Of a stretch of 64,000 nt of DNA, positions 11,141 through 22,669 are shown one piece after another. The DNA is taken from positions 56,138,960 through 56,202,959 of the forward strand of contig CM057839.1 of NCBI GenBank assembly GCA_030068075.1. Direction: 5' to 3'. The translations under genes were made by a program, and so were the position numbers. Every line of letters starts with the position of its first letter. Positions within the stretch are counted from its first letter, which is position 1. The DNA is from Paguma larvata. Taxonomy: Eukaryota; Chordata; Mammalia; Carnivora; Viverridae. Below the pieces are notes generated by a model. It saw only the letters and a list, made by a program, of their open reading frames with translations. It was not told the DNA's origin and did no database searches.

Positions 11141-12119
11141 CATTGAGGGACCAGACTAACGGCTGAGTGAGTGTGCTGCTTTGTGTGGGGGAGCATCACA
11201 GCTTCTGGGTGATTAAAAGTTCTGTACATCTCTTTATTTCTGCTTTGTCCTCTACATTCCCCAAGGAGTTCTGATATGGACAGGCAAAGCTTTCCATTAA
11301 TGTAAAATTATGCATTTTACTTCTGAAGCCAATACCACTAATCCTATCCCCCTTGCTAACATTTTGTTTATGAATTGTTAGGCTCTGCAATGCTTGCTCC
11401 TGGGATATGAGAAAAAGTCTCTCGGGGCTTCTAGGAAAGCATTTGTTGATTATAAAAAGACACAAATGAAGAAAAGGAGTCTTTTCATCTGGGTGTTGTT
11501 TTGTGCTATGACAACCAGAACAGCAAGGAGCTACCTGTGATCATAAGGGACGACAGCTTCAGGACAAAACCCGACAGGATGAAGAAGGCAGAGAAGCAAG
11601 GTAGAAAGAATATGGGCCCCTGGCATCTTGTTTAGATGGTAACTTAACTGACTACAGACTCATTATTACCTGAGGACTTAATCTTATGTGAAATAATAAA
11701 GTTATGTGTTGTTTTACTCAGAGTCCATGTTGGAGATGGGAGGGTTGCTTGTAGCCAAAAACATTGTAACTGTAGAAAGCCTATAAGGTTAGAAGAAAAA
11801 TAAGGATATTTAAGGATTAATAAAATGAACAAATATCAAAAGATACAGTAATAAATAGATGACAATAAATGAGTGGGGAATGAAAACTAATAGAAAAGAA
11901 TAAGAAAGTAGGATAAATGATGAGAGAGAAAGAAAAAGGTCAAATATAACAGAATTAAAGATTGCAATGAATTTTTCAGATATTTATAGAATATTGGAAG
12001 TTCCCCATCACTAAATCAAATTGCACTGTAGAAAGTAATTTATTTCCAAGATCCTTCTATAATTTGCGTATCTTTATAATCTCTATCCTTCAAGAAATAT
12101 CCTGCTTAAATTTACAGAA
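11141..12119. other. Unassigned AT-rich sequence
   Basis: No repeat family or gene recognised. Short A/G-rich stretches near 11860-11950 look like simple purine-rich sequence. Confidence 0.35.
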
Positions 12120-12235
12120 CATGTTTTGTGTACCAATAGTTTTATATTTATTGTCTCGCTTGATATCATTTGCCCCACCTTTTTAAAAAGAGATCACTGT
12201 GGCTTAGAGAAGCCACAGTTGTGTGGATATGACAC
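12120..12235 (-). repeat. Possible MIR fragment
   Basis: A weak match to reverse-oriented MIR (TGTGTACCAATAGTTTTATA to CACTGTGGCTTAGAGAAGCC). Very diverged. Confidence 0.35.
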
Positions 12236-12239
12236 TTTC

Positions 12240-12960
12240 GTTTACTAGTAACAGAAACCCAACTTGAAAAGAAGACTGACTTAAAATAGATTCCCTTATC
12301 TCAAAGAAAGAAAGTGTCCTGTAAAGGAGATGGGAATACAAACTACTAGTACTATTCAGTGCAATTATAATGAAGATAATCAAACAAAACTTTAGAAATA
12401 GTGGAGAGGGAGCAATCACCCTGGATCTTAACATCTATTCATTAAGTAGGGTATAGATGATCTGCATGCACCAACGTCAAAGTTCCAGGACTGAGGAGGG
12501 CTGCTCCCATAATGCTCTATATGGTCATCACACCAGTGGTCAGGGAACATCTATGTGACTATGTAACATTGAAAGATTCAGGTCACAGAAGTGACCTTGT
12601 TAGAAAGGAAGAGACTCTGAGTTCAGTGGCTGATACGGGCATGCTGTCCTGTTGTGCTAACTCAAACCTCCTAAGCCAGCTCTCAGCTATGCTATTAAAA
12701 TGAGGGAATAAATGCATATCCAGAGCCATCCCAGTTTAATCTCTTGGCAGAAATGTAGGCAGGTATTGAGAATAAACTAAAAGCAGGTCTCTAGTCTATC
12801 CATCACCTCTTGTTAATCTCTCTGGGCCTAGTTTACAACAAATGTGTACCTTTTACATCTCCATCCACAACAGCAAAAACATGGCTGCCTACAGCTCCTG
12901 AGCATATATGTTATGTTCCAGCCATCTAGAGAAAGACTGATCCTACTGCAAATATCTGAA
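12240..12960. repeat. Possible ancient interspersed repeat, family unresolved
   Basis: The ends of this block (AACAGAAACCCAACTTGAAA at about 12249 and the ATGGCTGCCTACAGCTCCTG segment near 12882) resemble two parts of one old mammalian repeat in the expected order. The middle is not clearly related. Class not determined. Confidence 0.3.
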
Positions 12961-13019
12961 AGAAGATAGCATTTATTGATCCTGCAAACTCTGGTAAGGA
13001 AATTGTGTCATATCAAATG

Positions 13020-13180
13020 TATGTGGGGCATCTGTTACAAACTTCTGAATAGGTGCTAGACAAATAATCCAGTATGCTTCCACTATAGCGAGACTGAATA
13101 ATTTGCCAGTGGTAAATGTTAGAACCCAGGTTTGAAATTCAGCCTTACAACTCAAAGCTCTGAGACACTCACTAGTGTTA
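13020..13180 (-). repeat. MIR fragment, diverged
   Basis: The best stretch is 13090-13170: a TTTGCCAGTGGTAAATGTTA segment followed by GAACCCAGGTTTGAAATTCA, which is the reverse complement order of the MIR tRNA-related head. The left part is weak. Confidence 0.5.
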
Positions 13181-13324
13181 CAAAGATGAATGAACTGAAC
13201 TTGGAAACACCCCACCAAAATACTCCTGTGCCCTCTTGGGTCTTTCTAAATCCTCAGAAATATTTGCCTTTTAATTTTTTTTTTTAGCCAAGATTTAGTC
13301 TATACTTGTAAAAACTATTTTGAG

Positions 13325-14230
13325 GTTCTCGTTTAAGATGGCAACATAGGAAAACTCTGAAATCACCTCCTCCACAACACAGACCAAATTACACCTACTA
13401 GAACTATTCCTCCTGAAGAACTGAGGGCTGACCGAGTAGTTACTGAACAACCAAAGACTGACAGTAAGAGAGAGAGAGACATGGTAAGGAAGGGAACCCT
13501 CATCCCCGATCTGTTAACAGCAGTGGGGAGAGATAGTACCAAAGGACCAGGAACAGATCTTTCTGTCCTCAGGCACAGAAAAACAGCCACAGTTTAAAGA
13601 GCAACTAGCATATGAAAGAGACAACACTAGAACTCTACCAAGTGGCAGAAAAAACTGTGGAAAAACTCTCCAGGTCAGAGGGACTGGAGAATGACATGGT
13701 TTACATTCCCACTCCACCAAAGTCTAGACTGGAGCAGGGTCTGGACACCATTATAGGTGAGTCTGGTTATCTTAGTTAGCTTGCAACTTCAGCAAGCGCA
13801 GAGTCCACAAGCCCATAACAACCATAGTTGTGCTGGAGCACAGAAAAAAAAAAAGAATCCAAGGTTTAAAAGGAACAAGAAGATGTGTGAATCTTCTCTC
13901 CCCATCCATTTTAAAATCCCAGATGGAAGCAAGGTCCAGCTTACAGTAAGCTTGCAAGAGCTCAGTGAGCCCAGGGTCCACAAGCCCACACCAGCCACTC
14001 TGTAAGGCCAGAGCACAAAAAACAAGCCACAGTCTTAATTTTTTTCTTTTAAATTTTTTTCTATTTCTTTTCAAATCCATGATTTAAAACAGGAACAAAC
14101 ATTTACAGCCACAGTTCCAGCCAGGCAGCAAAAGTCACAAAGCACACACAGTCTGCATAGGGGATACCATACAGAAGACCATTATTCCAAGTTTAAGTAG
14201 CCTTTTAGCCTGATCTGTAGAAACAAACAC
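13325..14230 (+). promoter_or_regulatory. L1 5'UTR with a shortened repeat region
   Basis: This opens with the AAGATGGCAACATAGG motif near 13336, which resembles the YY1-site-bearing start of other L1 5'UTRs, followed by the GAACTATTCCTCCTGAAGAA block shared with the copy at 43650. A GTCCACAAGCCC core occurs twice, near 13803 and 13976 (173 bp apart). Both copies are followed by a CAGAGCACA-type motif and an A-rich run. Only a trace of the 70-bp array remains, near 14100-14170. Inferred to be the retrotransposon promoter region. Confidence 0.65.
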
Positions 14231-14239
14231 AGAAAGTCA

Positions 14240-15065
14240 AGCAAAATTAGGATACAGAAGAATACACTCCAAAACTCAGAAAAATAACTAAATGAAATAG
14301 ATAACCAATATGTATGATAAAAAATTTAAAGTAATGATCATAAAGGTACTCACTGAGATAGAGAAAAGAGTGGAAGAATGCAGGCCTTCAATAAGGAGAT
14401 GGAAAATATTACAAATAACCAGAGTTAAAAAATACAATAACAAATTAAAAATTCACTAAAGCGAACCAACAGTAGATTAGAGGATGCAGAAGAACATGTC
14501 AGTGATCTAGAACACAGGGCAAAGAAAGGCACACAAGCTGAAAAGAGAAAAGAAAATTTTAAATGAGGATAGATTAAGATATCGCTTGGACAACATCAAG
14601 TGAACATTTGCATTATACGGGTCCCAGGAGAAGAGAGAAAGTAGTAGAAAATTTATTTGAAGAAATAATAACTGAAAATTTCCCTAACCTAGGGATGGAA
14701 ATAGACATTCAAGTCCCAGAAGCACAAAGAGTTCCGAACAAGATGAATCCAAGGAGGTCCACACCATGGCACATAATAATTAACATTTCAGAGGTTAAAA
14801 ATAAACAGAGACCTTAAAAGATGCAGGAGAGAAATAAACAAGTACTTACAAGGGAACCTTATAAGTCTCTCAGCTGGTTTTTCAGCAGAAACTTGCCATG
14901 CCAAAAACAGGTGACATGATATATTCAAAGTGCTGAAAGGAAAAAAACCTACAAGAAGAATACTCCACACAGCAAGATTATCATTCAGATTTGAAAGAGA
15001 TAAAAAATGTTTCCAAAAAATAAAGAAGTTTATCATCACTAAAAGAAATCCCTTTAACATTTCTT
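14240..15065 (+). pseudogene. L1 ORF1 remnant (RNA-binding protein)
   Basis: Degenerate L1 ORF1. The clearest piece is the 69-codon frame at 14608-14817, containing NLFEEIITENFPNLGMEIDI and VPEAQRVPNKMNPRR. These match the RRM to C-terminal-domain region of mammalian L1 ORF1p. ORF1p normally forms a coiled-coil trimer that coats L1 RNA. Upstream, 14330-14560 corresponds to the coiled-coil region. Downstream, 14830-15065 matches the C-terminal domain (a CTCTCAGCTGGTTTTTCAGC segment). Stops and frameshifts separate the parts, so no protein is expected. Confidence 0.85.
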
Positions 15066-15139
15066 ATAAGTCAATTTAAATGAAAAATAGCCATAATGAG
15101 ACATAAGAAATCTATGAATAAAAATATGTAAAATGACAA

Positions 15140-15165
15140 AGTATACTTAAAATTTTAAGTATACT
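15140..15165. repeat. Perfect 26-bp palindrome
   Basis: AGTATACTTAAAA followed directly by its reverse complement TTTTAAGTATACT. In the L1 ORF1-ORF2 spacer, just after ORF1. Confidence 0.9.
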
Positions 15166-15394
15166 TAAAATTTAAATGACCATAAATTAATATGGAAACT
15201 TACTTACTAAAGATATTATATATGAAGGTCTTGGTAACCACAAATTGAAGATCTGAGATAAACACACACAAAAAAAAATAAATCCAAACAAAACACAATA
15301 GATACTCATCAATAAGAAAGAGAACAAGAGAAGGAACAAAGAAGAACTACAAAAACAATCAGACAACAAATTTTAACAAAGGAAATAAGTGTGT

Positions 15395-15951
15395 ACCTAT
15401 CAATAATTACTTTAAATGTAAATGTCCTGAAGGCTCCAATCAAAAGATGGAATGGCTAACACCCATATGTATGTGCCTACAGGATATTCACCACAGATCT
15501 AAAGACTTAAGACCTGAAGACACACGCACATACATTTGCATGCATGCACACACAAAGGATGTGTTTCCTGAATACCATCAAATTCTGCTTAAACTCAACT
15601 AAAACTTGAATGCACAATAGTTGTCCTGTTAATGAGTTTTCTGGTGAATCACAAAGAGTTTCAAGCAGGCTCATGTTCCTTTCTAACTCCCAGTCTTGGA
15701 TTAGTAAAATGAAAGAGGGATTCTTCCTTATTCCTTAGTTCTTTGCCATTCAGAGTTCTGTAAATTTTTATGGATTAAAGATTGGTACCTTAGATTGAAA
15801 AGTGTTTTTATACACTAACTCTTTCATATAGAAGGCAGAGAGGATCATCCTAACAAATGAATTACTGGTATTTTTCTGCAAAACTGTTACATGTTGGAAT
15901 ACTCTGTTATACCTCTTTTTATATGTGTGCCCTGTGGAATAACCTACAGAT

Positions 15952-15988
<37 letters not shown>

Positions 15989-17300
15989 CCAAGGGATGAA
16001 GAAACAATGACCATGCAAATGGAAGTAAAAAATAAACTGGGATAGCAATACTAGACAAAATAGACTTTAAAACCAAGACTGTATGTACCAAGAGACAAGG
16101 AAATGCATTCAATAATAATTCAGGGACCAATCCAACAAAAAGCTATAATAATCATAAATGTCTATGCACCCAACACTGGAGCAACTAAATATATAAAGCA
16201 AATACCAATCAACATAAAGAGAAAAATTGATGGAAACACAATAGGAGACTTTAACAATCAACTTTTATCAATGGATTGATCATCCAGACAGAAAACCAGT
16301 AAGAAAACAATGTCTTTGACACTTCAGAGCAGATGGACATAACCAATATACACAGAACATTGCACTTCAAAAACAATAAAATACATACTTTTTTCCAGTG
16401 TATGTGGAACATTCTCCAGGATAGGTCGCATAGTAGGCCATAAAACAAGCCTCATAAATTTAAGAATACTGAAATCATACCATGCATTTTTTCAGACCAC
16501 AAAAATGAGAAAGGAAAAACTACAAATACATAAGATGTAAACAACATAATACTAAACAACCAATGGGTCAATGAAGCAATCAAAGAAGAAATTAAAAACA
16601 AAAATGGAGACAAATGAAAATTAAAGGACAACAGCCCAAAATCTCTAGAACATGGCAAAGCATTTCTATGAAAGAATATAGCAATATAAGCCAAGCTCAA
16701 GAAATAAAGAGACTTGAACCAAGCCCAAGAAGAGTAGAAGGAAGGAAACAATAAAGATCAGAGCAAAAATAAATGATGCAGAAGTTTTAAAAACCAATAT
16801 AAAAAATTCAATTAAATCAAGAGCTGGTTTTTTTAAAAAGATTTTTAAAAATTAAAAATTCTTAGACTCTAAAAAGAACAAAAAAAAATTCTTAGACTCA
16901 TTGAGAAAAAAGAGGGCCCAAATAAATACAATCAGAAATGAGAGAGAAATAACAACCGATACCATAAAAATACAAAGGATTATAAGATAATGTTATGAAA
17001 AATTACATCCCCACAAACTGAGCAAACTAGAAGAAATGGATAAATCCCTAGAAACCTATGGTCTTCCAAAACTGATCCAGGAAGAAATTGAAAACCTGAA
17101 CAGACTGATTACTAATACAAAAATTGAATTGACAATCAAAAACTAATAAACAAACAAAATCCAAGACCAGATGGATTCACAGGTGAATTCTACCAGACAT
17201 TTAAAGAAGAGTTATTACCTATTCTCCTCAAACTGTTACAAAAACTAGAAGAGTAAAGAAAACTTGCAAATACATTATGTGAGGCCAGCTTACCCTGATA
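15395..17300 (+). pseudogene. L1 ORF2 remnant split by a retrocopy
   Basis: The ORF2 start is recognisable at 15400-15440 (TATCAATAATTACTTTAAAT, encoding the SIITLN block). The endonuclease continues to about 15553, is interrupted by a polyadenylated insert, and resumes at about 15991. Later landmarks are the INQELVF-type linker near 16810-16830 and the [16 protein letters not shown] region at 17165-17205, just before the reverse-transcriptase palm. Everything after about 17300 is lost except a short C-terminal scrap. Multiple stops are present. Confidence 0.8.
15562..15987 (+). pseudogene. Processed retrocopy fragment with 31-A tail inside L1
   Basis: A 395-bp block with no L1 resemblance, ending in an uninterrupted run of 31 A at 15957-15987, sits inside the L1 endonuclease coding region. 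L1 sequence stops near 15553 and resumes at 15991. A likely short target duplication is AAAGGATG (15554-15561) versus AAGGGATG (15991-15998), one mismatch in 8. The long A run marks it as reverse-transcribed RNA. There is no open frame, so it is probably a 5'-truncated mRNA 3'UTR or a noncoding RNA. ATTAAA at 15774 and AATAAC about 20 bases before the tail are the only polyadenylation-like signals. The source gene is not recognised. Confidence 0.75.
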
Positions 17301-17397
17301 CCAAATCCAGGCAAAGACACCACACACACATACACACAGGCACAGAAACAGACCCATATATCAATGGAATAGACTAGAGACCCTAGAAATGAACCCC

Positions 17398-17430
17398 CAT
17401 TATACATTCTTCAGGCAAGAATGTATAATG
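17398..17430. repeat. Perfect 13-bp inverted repeat at an L1/L1 junction
   Basis: CATTATACATTCT and AGAATGTATAATG arms separated by TCAGGCA. It lies exactly where the plus-strand L1 ends and the minus-strand L1 begins. Confidence 0.85.
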
Positions 17431-18131
17431 GCTGAGTAATATTCCATTAGGTGTAAACACCTCTTTTTTACCAATTAATCCACCAATGGACACATACATG
17501 GCTTCCGTAATTTGGCTATCATAAATAAGACTGCAAAAAACAGAAGTCTGCATATATCTTTTCCAATTTGTTTGCTGTTGGTAATTCCCAATAGTGAAAT
17601 TACCGGATCATATGCTATTTCTATTTTTAATTTTTTGAGGACATCCATCATGCTTTCCACAGTGGCTGCACCAATTTGCATTCCCACCAACAGTGCACCA
17701 AGGTTCCTTTTCTCCACTCCCCCACCAATGCTTGTTGTTTCTTGTTTTGATAATAGTTATTCTGACAGATGTGAAATGATATCTCCTTGTGATTTTTTAT
17801 GCCTTCCCTTGATGATTAACGATGAGCATCTTTTCATGTGTTTGTTGGTCATTGGTATGTTTTTGGAAGAATGGGTATTCAGGTCCTCTGCCCATTTTTT
17901 TATCAGATTATTTCCCTTTTTGGTGTTGAGTTGAATAGGTTCTTCACATATTTTGGAAATTAACTCTTTATTGTATATATCATTTGCAAATATCTTCTCC
18001 CATCCAGTAGTTGGCTTTTTCATTCATTGATGGTTTCCTTTGCTGTGTAAAAGCTTTCTATTTTAGTACAGTCCCACTACATTATTTTTGCTTTTGTTTC
18101 TCTTGTCTGAAACATATCTAGAAAAATGTGG

Positions 18132-19065
18132 ATCCAGAATAAACACCCAGAAAACAAGTAATCCAGTGAAGAAATGGAGAAAGGGCACGAAAGACACTTT
18201 TTAAAAGAAGACATCCAGATGGCTAACAGATGCATGAAAAGATGCTCAACATCACTCATCATCAGGGAAATACAAATCAAAACCACAATGAGATACCACC
18301 TCACACCTGTCAGAATGGCTAAAATTAAAAACTCGGCAACAGATGTCGGCAAGGATGTAGATAAAGAGGAACCTTTTTGCACTGCTGGTGGGAATGCAAA
18401 CTGGTACAGCAACTCTGAAAAACAGTATGGAGGTTCCTCAAAAATTTAAAACTAGAGTTACCCTACGACCCAGCAATTGCACTGCTAGGTATTTATCCAA
18501 AGTATACCAAAACACAGATTTGAAAGGGCACATGCACCCCTAATGTTTATAGCAGTGCTGTCAACAATGGCCAAATTATGAAAAGAGCCCAAATGTTCAT
18601 CGACTGACAAATGGATAAAGAAGATGGGGTATATATATATACAATGGAATACTTAGTAATGAAAAAGACTGAAATCTTGCCATTTGCAACAACATGGATA
18701 AAACTAGACTGTATTATGCTAAGCAAAATAAGTCAGGGAAAGATTAATATCATATGATTTCACCTGTATGTGTAATTTAAGAAACACAACAGATAAACAT
18801 AGGGGAAGGGAAGCAAAAATAAGATAAAAACAGAGGGAGGCAAACCCTAAAAGACTCTTAAATACAGAGAACAAACTGAGTGTTGCTAGAGGGGAGGTGG
18901 GTGGGGGAATGGGCTAAATGAGTGATGGGCATTAAGGAGGGCACTTGTTGGGATGAGCACTGGATTGTATATGTAAGTGATGAATCACTAATTTCTATTC
19001 CTGAAACCATTACTACACTATATGATAACTAACTTGGATTTAAATAAAATTTAAAAAAAGAAGAA
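18132..19065 (+). mobile_element. 5'-truncated L1 3' end, plus strand, with TSD
   Basis: The C-terminal ORF2 and 3'UTR of a younger carnivore L1, ending in an A-rich tail near 19035-19065. It interrupts the older minus-strand L1, whose sequence stops at 18119 and resumes right after. The target duplication is AGAAAAATGTGG (18120-18131) versus AGAAAATTGTGG (19066-19077), one mismatch in 12. The TATATATATATA stretch at 18632-18643 marks the L1's own microsatellite seed. Confidence 0.9.
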
Positions 19066-19250
19066 AGAAAATTGTGGTTAGGCCAATGTCAAAAAAATTA
19101 CTGCCTATGCTTTATTCTAGGAGTTTTATGGTTTCAGCCTCCCATTAGGTCTTTAATCCATTTTGTTTATTTTCAGGTATGGTGTTAGAAAGTAATCCAG
19201 TTTTCCCAGAACTGATTTATTGAACTGTCTTTTCCCCACTGTATACTCTT

Positions 19251-19468
19251 TTATTTTTTAACGTTTATTTATTTTTGAGAGACATAGAGACAGAACATGA
19301 GCAGGGGAAGGGCAGAGAGAGAGGGAGATACAGAATCCGAAGCAGGCTCCAGGCTCTGAGCTGTCAGCACAGAGCCCGATGCGGGGCTTGAACTCACAGA
19401 CCATGAGATCATGACCTGAGCCAAAGTCGGCCACTTAACCAACTGAGCCACCCAGGGGACCCCCCCAC
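19251..19468 (-). mobile_element. CAN-SINE, minus strand, with TSD
   Basis: The antisense CAN-SINE runs from its T-rich tail (19251) to the tRNA-like head (antisense of TGGCTCAGTTGGTTAAGTGG, near 19430-19455). The body includes the antisense of the felid-type CTGACAGCTCAGAGCCTGGA segment at 19345-19370. Target duplication ACTGTATACTCTT occurs at 19238-19250 and 19469-19481, perfect over 13 bases. Inserted in L1 ORF2. Confidence 0.95.
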
Positions 19469-19481
19469 ACTGTATACTCTT

Positions 19482-22290
19482 GCCTCTTATTGATGAATTA
19501 ATTGATCATATAAGTTAACTTTACTAATGGGCTCTATTCCATTCCATTGACCTATGTGTCTTCTTTTGTGCCAGTACCATACTGTCTTCATTATTACAGT
19601 TTTGTATTGTACCTTGACATTTAGCATTGTGATTCCTCACACTGTGTTCCTGGGGATGCTTTTGGTTCCATACGATATTTTAGATTATTTGTCCCGGTGT
19701 CGTGAAAAATGTGGGTAATTTGATAATGATCACACTGAATCTTTAGAAGGCTTTGGGTAGTATGGACATTTTAACAACATTAATTCTTCCAATCCACGAA
19801 CATGTATTTTCTTTCCAGTTGTTTTGTAATCTTCATTGTGTTTAATTGATGTTTTATAGTTTTCAGAGTACAGGTCTTTCACCTCCTTGGGCGTATTTAT
19901 CCTTGGTATTTTATTCTTAGTGCAATTTAAAATGAAATTATTTTCTTAATTTCTCTATTTCATTGTTAGCATGTAGAAATGCAGTTTTCTGTATATTAAT
20001 TTTGTATCCTGCGACTTTACTAAATTCATTTATCACTTCTATTAGTTTTTTGATAGTCTTTAGGGTTTTCCATATATAATAGCATACCATCTGATAATAG
20101 TGACGGTTTTAATTCTTTCATAGAATTTTGGATGCCTTTTGTTTTTCTTGTCTCATTGCTGTGGCCAAGACTTCCAGTACTAGGTTGAATAAAAGTGGTG
20201 AGAGTGGACATCTTTATCTTACTCTTTTTTTTTAATGTTTGTTTATTTTGAGAGAGAGAGAAAAAACGTGAGCAGGGGACAAAGAGAAGCCCCAGCAGGT
20301 TCCACACAGTCAGTGCAGAGCCTGACATGGGCCCGGAGCCCACAAACCATGAGACCAAGTCAGACACTTACCCAACTGAGCCACCCAGGTACCTCATTTT
20401 ATTCTTGACCTTAGAAGAAAAGCTTTCAGTTTTTCACCATTGACTATACTGTTAGCTGTGGGTTTTTTCATATAATGCCTTTAAATTATCTTGGGGTATG
20501 TTCCTTGTACAACAAATTGTTGAGAATTTTTATCATAAATGGATGTTATCATACATTATTTTCCTGAATCTGTTGAATTATATGGTTTTTATCCTTCAGT
20601 TTATTAATGTGATGTATTAATTGATTTGACAATATTCAACCACTGTTTCATCTCTGGAATTGATGTCACTTGATTGTATGAATGATTTCTTTAAAGTATT
20701 ATATAAGGTTTATTAATATTTTGTTGAAGATTTTTTGCATCTGTGTTCATCACAAATATTGGTCTGTAATTTTCCTTTAGTACTGTGTTTGGTTTTGTTA
20801 TCAGGGTAATGCTGCCCTCATGGAATGAATTTTTTGTAATAGTTTGAGGAGAATAAATATTAACTCTACTTTAAGTGTTTGGGGGTATTCATCTCTGAAG
20901 CAACTTATCCCTGGATTTTGTTTGTTGTGATTTTTTTTAATCACTGATTCAATTTAATTACTATTAATTAGCCTGTTCAAATTTTCTGCTTTTTCATGAT
21001 TCAGTTTTGAAAGGTTATGTTTCTAGGAATTTGTCCATTTCTTCTTGATTGTCCAACTTGTTGGCATATAACTTTTTAACAATATTTTTATAATCCTTTG
21101 TATTTTTTGTGGTACTGGTAGTTTCTCCTACTCATTCTGATTTTATTTGACTACTCTTTGTTTCTTAATGAGTATAGATAAATATTTTTCAATTTTCTTT
21201 ATCTTTATTTATTTCTGCTCTAATCTTTATTATTTTCTTTTATCTATGAGCTCTGGGCTTTATTCTTTTTCTAGTTCCTTCTGTTGTAGGTTATGTTGTT
21301 TATTTGAGATTTTTCTTGTTTCTTGAGGTAAGTCTGTATTGTTATAAACTATCCTTTTAGACCTGTTTTTTTTTGAATTCCAAAGAGTTTGGACCATTCC
21401 ATTTACATTTTCATTTATCTCCAAGTATTTTTTGGTATCTTCGATTTCTCGATTTATCCATTGTTTGGCCTCTGTGTATTTGTGTTCTTCCCCAGATTCT
21501 TTTTCTTGTAATTAAAGATTCATTTCATACTGCTGTAGTCACAGAAAATGCTTGATATGATTTCAATATTAAATTTCTTAAGGCTTCTGTTGTGGCCTAA
21601 AATGTGATCTGTCCCAGAGAATGTTCCTTCTGCCCTTGAAAAGAATGTGTATTCTCTTTGGGCTGGAATGTTCTGCATATATCTGTTGGGTCCATCTGGT
21701 GCAATGTGTCATTCAAAGCCACTATTTCCTTATTGATTTTCTGCCTGGATAATCAACCCAGTGAAATAAGTTGGGTCTTTCGGTTCACTACTATTATTGT
21801 ATTACTGTCAATTTCTCCCTTTATGTCCATTAACAATCACTTTGTATATTTAGGTGGTCCTAAATATATAAATTAGGTTGTTATATGCTCTTGTTCATTG
21901 TTCCCTTTATCATTACATAGTGCCCTTATCTCTTGGTACAGTCTGTTTTAAGGTCTGTTTTGTCTGGTATAAGTATTGGCATCCCAGATTTTTTTTCTTT
22001 TTGGTCTCCATTTGCATGGTGTGTGTATTTTCATCTCTTCACTGTCAGTCAACATGTGGTTTTAGGACTACAGTGAGTCTCTTGTAGGTACTTTATAGAT
22101 AGGTTAATGAATGGATAAAAAATAAGACCTATGTCTTTTTATTGTAGCATTTAGTTCATTTACATTTAAAAGATGATTAGTAGGTATGTATTTATTGCCG
22201 TTCTGTTACTTGTTTTCTGGTTGTTGTTGTAGCTCTCTGTTTCTTTCTTATTCTCTTGCTCTCTTCCTTTGTGATTTGATGGTTTTCTTT
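19482..22290 (-). pseudogene. L1 ORF2 remnant (minus strand)
   Basis: Reverse transcriptase and endonuclease region of the minus-strand L1, with a SINE at 20225-20394. The endonuclease lies around 21380-22290 and the reverse transcriptase around 19480-21300 (split by the SINE). Recognised by block order. Stops and frameshifts throughout, no open frame over about 75 codons in the coding phase. Confidence 0.8.
20225..20394 (-). mobile_element. CAN-SINE, minus strand
   Basis: A T-run at 20225-20233, a GAGAGAGAGAG run, antisense body, and head (antisense GGTGGCTCAGTTGGGTAAGT) at about 20370-20390. Sits in ORF2 of the minus-strand L1. Target duplication not clear. Confidence 0.9.
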
Positions 22291-22669
22291 GTGTTATGCT
22301 TGGATTTTTTTTCTCTTTTTTTTTCTATCTGTTATAGGTTTTTGATGTGTGGTTACCATTAAGTTGATATATAACAGCTTATGTGTAGCAATTTATATTA
22401 AGTTGGTGGTCAATTAACTTCAAACACATTCATAAAAGCACTACATTTTTATCTCCCCAAGTACCATTTTAATGTATAGGAAGTCATACTTTACACCTTT
22501 TGTGTATCCCCTGAGTGTTTTTTGTAGATATAATTTATTTAACTGCTTTTGTGCTTTCACTGTTTTGTGTTTTATAAGTGATTAATCTACAATTTTTATT
22601 ATTTATTTCTCTGTGAAATTTTTCCTTTTAATAATTTTCTTATCTTTAGTTTTAGACTTTTCTTTCCAC

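Larger units (their letters stand above)
13325..17400 (+). mobile_element. L1 LINE, plus strand, 5' end present, 3' end missing
   Basis: The L1 order is 5'UTR (13325-14230), ORF1 remnant (14240-15065), spacer, then ORF2 endonuclease and fingers to about 17300. After a deletion comes a short ORF2 piece (17318-17400) recognisable from the CAGACCCATATATCAATGGA segment. A 0.43-kb polyadenylated foreign insert splits the endonuclease at 15562-15987. The element then abuts a minus-strand L1 with no 3'UTR or tail between them. Both 3' portions are lost at the junction. Confidence 0.85.

Noticed and set aside
17512..17934. 140-codon plus-strand frame, hydrophobic
   Set aside because: It is the antisense of L1 ORF2 C-terminal sequence.
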